From NCBI GenBank assembly GCA_963715045.1, contig CAVQRC010000014.1, positions 1 to 64,000 of the forward strand: DNA of 64,000 bases, given 5' to 3'. Numbering within the stretch: the stretch's first letter is position 1; the number at the start of each line of letters is the position of its first letter. Of the stretch, positions 60,722-64,000 are shown one piece after another. The stretch comes from CAVQRC01 sp963715045 (GTDB lineage: Bacteria; Planctomycetota; Planctomycetia; Pirellulales; Lacipirellulaceae). A model generated the notes under the pieces. The model saw only the letters and a list, made by a program, of their open reading frames with translations, made no database searches and was not told the DNA's origin. The translations under genes were made by a program, and so were the position numbers.

Positions 60722-61920
60722 GGGGCCGTCTCCTGAGTTGAGACCTCTCTGCCGCGGAAATGCGCGGCAGGCGCGGACCGTGTCCTGAATGCATCGCCGT
60801 CGATTGCCCGAATCGCCTCGATCACCTGCGACTGTTCGCTCGCAGTCATCTGCGGGTAGAGCGGCAGCAACAGCGATTTGCTACTGGCGAGGAGCGACTG
60901 CGTCAGCGGTGGGTGGGGACCCATATCCTGAAACGCTGGCTCGAGGTGCGCGAGCATGATTCCCCGTCGCGTGGCAATGCCCGCATCGAGCAACCGCTGC
61001 ATGAGTTGGTTGCGGCTGCACGGAGCCTGATCGGTGAGCTGCACGGCGTAGCTCTGGAAGTTGGGCTCCACACCCTCGGGTACGAACGGCGGCCGCAACC
61101 AGGCGTGGTTCGAGAAGGCCTGGCTGTAGCGGGCTGCCAATTCACGGCGACGGCCCACAATCCAGTCCAGCTTCTTCAACTGCTCGATACCGATTGCGGC
61201 TTGCACGTCGGTCATCCGGTAGTTGTAACCCAGGCACACGTGCTGCTCTGCGAGGACTTGTTGCGACTGATGGCGAACGGCGTCCGGGATGTCCATCCCA
61301 TGGTGTCGCAACAATCGAAGTTGGGCTGCGAACTGCGAGTCGTTCGTGGTGATCATGCCGCCTTCGCCGGTCGTCATCACCTTCCGCGGATGAAAGCTGA
61401 AGCAGGCCATCGCCGTGTGGCCACCAATCCGGTTTCCGCGGTAGCTGCTCCCGGCGGCGCAGGCGGCGTCTTCGACGATTGGGATGCGGTGCCTCCCCGC
61501 GATGGTCAGAAAGCCGTCGAGATCGGCCGGGAGACCGATCTGATGGACAATCAGGATGGCCCTGGTGCGAGAGGTGATCTGCTGTTCGGCCGCCCGCGGA
61601 TCGAGGTTGTAGGTAAGCGGATCGATGTCGGCGAACACGGGTCGGGCACCGGCGTGGCGGATCGCGTTGGCGGTCGCAATGTACGACATCGAGGGACAGA
61701 TGACTTCATCCCCTGGCCCGATTCCCAACACGAGCAGACTCAGATGAAGCGCCGTCGTGCCGCTGGTGACCGCAACCGCGTGCTGCGTTCCGCAGTAGTT
61801 CGCGAACTGCCGTTCGAATTCCGCCACCCGCGGACCTTGTGTAAGCCAACCCGACTCCACGGCCTCGCTGGCGGCCCGGGATTCTTCGCTGCCAATGCAG
61901 GGCCTGGTAATGGGAATCAT
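60718..61920 (-). CDS. DegT/DnrJ/EryC1/StrS aminotransferase (1)
   Basis: 400 residues, PLP-dependent. AVTSGTTALHLSLLVLGIGP binds the cofactor phosphate, IVEDAACAAGSSYRGN holds the PLP-binding Asp, and CFSFHPRKVMTTGEGGMITT carries the Schiff-base Lys. It transfers an amino group to a keto-sugar on a nucleotide carrier. It overlaps the next epimerase gene by four bases, so is in the same operon. Confidence 0.92.
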   Translation of the reverse strand: MIPITRPCIGSEESRAASEAVESGWLTQGPRVAEFERQFANYCGTQHAVAVTSGTTALHLSLLVLGIGPGDEVICPSMSYIATANAIRHAGARPVFADIDPLTYNLDPRAAEQQITSRTRAILIVHQIGLPADLDGFLTIAGRHRIPIVEDAACAAGSSYRGNRIGGHTAMACFSFHPRKVMTTGEGGMITTNDSQFAAQLRLLRHHGMDIPDAVRHQSQQVLAEQHVCLGYNYRMTDVQAAIGIEQLKKLDWIVGRRRELAARYSQAFSNHAWLRPPFVPEGVEPNFQSYAVQLTDQAPCSRNQLMQRLLDAGIATRRGIMLAHLEPAFQDMGPHPPLTQSLLASSKSLLLPLYPQMTASEQSQVIEAIRAIDGDAFRTRSAPAAHFRGREVSTQETAP

Positions 61921-62981
61921 GTGGCCCCCGGATTCTTCATGGTGCCCAGCGCGGCGGCAGTGGACATCGCTGCCGCGGAGGGAGGCAGGTCAGGATCCTT
62001 GCCGCTCGCAGACGCGGCCCGCCGGGTTTCGGCTCGCCACGCAATCAACCTTCGCAGCCCTTCCGCGAGGTCTACCTGCGTACGAAAACCAAGTTGACTG
62101 GCCGCTTTACGAGTATCCGCCAGGCGTCGCGGAACGGAATTGACGCTGCGGGGGGGCAGGAACTCGGGCTCCAGGTGTTCCCGACCGGTCACTCGAAGCA
62201 ACAGTTGGAGCAGTTCCAGGAGGCTCGTCTCGGCCCCGCTGCCGACGTTGAAGACTTCGTCACAGCAATCGGCCGTGAATGCGGCGAGGTTGGCCCGGGC
62301 GACGTCTTCGCTGTAGACGAAGTCCATGGTCTGCCGGCCGTCGCCAAAGATTCTCGGCCGCTCGTCGGCATCGATGCTGTCGAGCCAGCGGATGATCACT
62401 TCCGTGTATTTGCCGAACACGTCCATCTTCGGCCCGTACACGTTGAAATAGCGTAGCGCGACGTACGGCAGTTGATACATGTCGTAGAACGCCCGCAGCG
62501 TCCCTTCGTTGGCTGCCTTTGCGGCCCCGTACCAGGTCCGGTTGTGATACGCATGGTGCGTTTCAGCGGTCGGGAAGCTGTCCGCCATCCCGTAAACCGA
62601 GGCCGAGGAAGCTGCGACCAACCGCCCCACGCCAGCTTCCACACACGCCTGCAGAACGTTGAACGTGCCGTCAATCAAGACTTCCAGGCATTCCCGCGGC
62701 TGTTCGGCGCACCGCGTGATGCGGATCGCGGCCTGGTGGAAGACGCCGTCCACGCCGGTGAAGCAGGGGCGAATCGCGGCGAAGTCGCGGATGTCGGCCT
62801 CGATCAGTTCGACCATCCCACTTGCGAGGGCCGGCTCAAGGTTTTGCCGGGTGCCGCGGACCAGGTTGTCGACCACCAGGATCCGGCGGGGGCGATGATT
62901 GGCCAGTAATTGATCGACGATCGTCGAGCCAATCAGTCCGCAACCTCCGGTCACGAGCAGCGTCTTTCCGTCAGGATTCAT
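61917..62981 (-). CDS. NAD-dependent sugar epimerase/dehydratase (extended SDR)
   Basis: 354 residues. Start MNPDGKTLLVTGGCGLIGST, with the GxxGxxG NAD site TGGCGLIG. Catalytic Ser in AASSASVYGMAD and the Y-x3-K pair in RTWYGAAKAANEGTLR. Substrate-binding patterns include VALRYFNVYGP and MDFVYSEDVARA. It acts on a UDP- or dTDP-sugar. It sits 11 bases from the next aminotransferase gene. Confidence 0.92.
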   Translation of the reverse strand: MNPDGKTLLVTGGCGLIGSTIVDQLLANHRPRRILVVDNLVRGTRQNLEPALASGMVELIEADIRDFAAIRPCFTGVDGVFHQAAIRITRCAEQPRECLEVLIDGTFNVLQACVEAGVGRLVAASSASVYGMADSFPTAETHHAYHNRTWYGAAKAANEGTLRAFYDMYQLPYVALRYFNVYGPKMDVFGKYTEVIIRWLDSIDADERPRIFGDGRQTMDFVYSEDVARANLAAFTADCCDEVFNVGSGAETSLLELLQLLLRVTGREHLEPEFLPPRSVNSVPRRLADTRKAASQLGFRTQVDLAEGLRRLIAWRAETRRAASASGKDPDLPPSAAAMSTAAALGTMKNPGAT

Positions 62982-62992
62982 ATCGTTACCGG

Positions 62993-64000
62993 TCAGGCGG
63001 CGGCGGATGTCGAGGCAGGCAGGATGTCGCCCAGTTGAGTGGCGATGTAGTCGATCTGCTGAGGAGTTAATTCGGGATACAGCGGTAGCGACAGACAGCA
63101 GGCCGTCACGTGGTCGGCGACCGGAAGGTCACCCGGGCGATATCCGAGGTCAGCGAATGCCGGCTGCAACGGCACCGGGACGGGATAGTGAATCGCGGTG
63201 GCGACGCCACGTTCGGCAAGTTGCTCCTGCACCTGGGACCTCGCCGCCGCCGGCAGCAGGCACACGAACAGATGCCAGACGTGAGATTCCGCGGTCGTTG
63301 CCACAGGTAACTGAAGTCCAGATACGCCCGCGAGCTGTCGAAGATAGTGCTCGGCATGGGCACGCCTGGCGGAAGTCCAGTTGTCGAGATGCGGGAGCTT
63401 GACCGACAGGACGGCAGCCTGGAGACCGTCCATCCGGGCGTTGAATCCGAGCTCGACGTGGTTGTGACGACCCTGCTGGGCGTGGTCGCGAAGCCGTCGG
63501 ATGCGATCGGCAATCTGTCGGTCGTTGGTAACGACCGCGCCGGCTTCGCCGCATGCGCCGAGATTCTTGCCGGGATAGAAACTGAAGCAGCCGACTCGGC
63601 CGAATCCCCCGACCCGCTTCGATCCGACAATCGCACCATGCGCCTGGGCCGCGTCTTCGATCAGTACCAGGCCGTGCCGCTCGGCGATCGTCGACAACTG
63701 GGGAAGGTCGGCGGCCTGGCCGTACAAGTGGACCGGCAGGATAGCTCTGGTCCGTGCGGTGATCGCTGCTTCAACGAGCCGGGCGTCGAGGTTCCAGGTC
63801 AGCGGATCGATATCGACGAATACCGGTCGGGCACCCACGTAGCGAATCGCCCAGCTCGTGCTGATCCACGTGTGAGGTGTTGTAATCACCTCGTCGCCAG
63901 GGCCCACGCCGCAGGCGATCAACGCCAGGTGTAATGCCGACGTACCGCTGTTGACGCCGATGCAATGTTCGACGCCGACGAACTCGGCGAATTGCTGTTC
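62993..64000 (-). CDS. DegT/DnrJ/EryC1/StrS aminotransferase (2), truncated by window end
   Basis: Open to the window edge: the visible N-terminal end reads EQQFAEFVGVEHCIGVNSGT. Landmarks are VFVDIDPLTWNLDARLVEA, LVLIEDAAQAHGAIVGSK (PLP Asp) and CFSFYPGKNLGACGEAGAVV (Schiff-base Lys). About 334 residues are visible. A second aminotransferase next to the first suggests two amino-sugars or a di-amino sugar in the exported polymer. The start lies beyond the window. Confidence 0.9.
   Translation of the reverse strand, partial: EQQFAEFVGVEHCIGVNSGTSALHLALIACGVGPGDEVITTPHTWISTSWAIRYVGARPVFVDIDPLTWNLDARLVEAAITARTRAILPVHLYGQAADLPQLSTIAERHGLVLIEDAAQAHGAIVGSKRVGGFGRVGCFSFYPGKNLGACGEAGAVVTNDRQIADRIRRLRDHAQQGRHNHVELGFNARMDGLQAAVLSVKLPHLDNWTSARRAHAEHYLRQLAGVSGLQLPVATTAESHVWHLFVCLLPAAARSQVQEQLAERGVATAIHYPVPVPLQPAFADLGYRPGDLPVADHVTACCLSLPLYPELTPQQIDYIATQLGDILPASTSAAA

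Noticed and set aside
60760..62097. A 445-residue plus-strand open frame
   Set aside because: Antisense to the DegT aminotransferase and the epimerase end.

Overview
The window reads as a chromosomal segment of a planctomycete (phylum Planctomycetota; a Pirellulales-like relative is my inference). The evidence is two DUF1559 type-II-pseudopilin-like proteins, each followed by a small carboxypeptidase-regulatory-like lipoprotein, a PEP-CTERM protein, several Tat-exported Gfo/Idh/MocA oxidoreductases, DUF6807 proteins, a DUF4914 protein and high GC content. No rRNA gene or complete tRNA gene was seen.

Layout. 1-5.4 kb is accessory DNA: two diverged copies of a repeated module, a broken PEP-CTERM formylglycine-generating-enzyme-like gene, a remnant integrase 3' end and a tRNA-3'-end-like sequence followed by a strong terminator. 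5.5-7.9 kb holds an SPW-like membrane protein and a probable stress group (AhpD-like protein, ECF sigma factor, zinc-finger anti-sigma, DUF488). 8.3-11.8 kb carries two FucI-fold proteins with Tat signals around a relic of a GH29 fucosidase. 12-13.4 kb is repeat-rich with an integrase relic. 13.4-16.4 kb is katG with a Fur/PerR regulator. 16.8-20.2 kb has DUF4914 and a GT4 glycosyltransferase, and 20.3-21.6 kb an outer-membrane porin. 21.8-27.6 kb is a complete seven-gene Mrp/Mnh cation/proton antiporter operon (A to G). 27.9-29 kb is selD, read here as a selenoprotein gene with an in-frame UGA and a bacterial SECIS hairpin.

29.2-30.6 kb and 46.6-48 kb are the two DUF1559 plus lipoprotein pairs. 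Between them, 31.3-45.4 kb is a carbohydrate-processing region: two DUF6807 genes, two Tat-exported Gfo/Idh/MocA oxidoreductases, a Tat-exported TIM-barrel isomerase/epimerase, an enolase-superfamily sugar-acid dehydratase, a secreted beta-helix protein, an alpha/alpha-barrel glycosidase-like protein, a HEAT-like protein and a large secreted esterase, followed by a cold-shock gene. 48.2-50.8 kb has a vitamin-K-carboxylase-like membrane protein and a leucine-rich-repeat lipoprotein. 51.5 kb has a small transposon-like element with perfect terminal repeats and a target duplication. 51.7-64 kb is an exopolysaccharide locus on the minus strand: outer-membrane export protein, MBOAT/SGNH O-acetylation pair, GT-C and GT2 glycosyltransferases, sugar oxidoreductase, hexapeptide acyltransferase, two DegT aminotransferases and a sugar epimerase/dehydratase, continuing past the end.

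A striking property is that at least a dozen otherwise well-conserved genes between 2.4 and 42 kb are interrupted by one-base shifts (sigma factor, anti-sigma, DUF488, katG, fur, mnhA, mnhG, selD and others). Because protein similarity resumes immediately in another frame, sequencing or assembly indels are a likely cause for most of these. Genes after 42.8 kb look intact.
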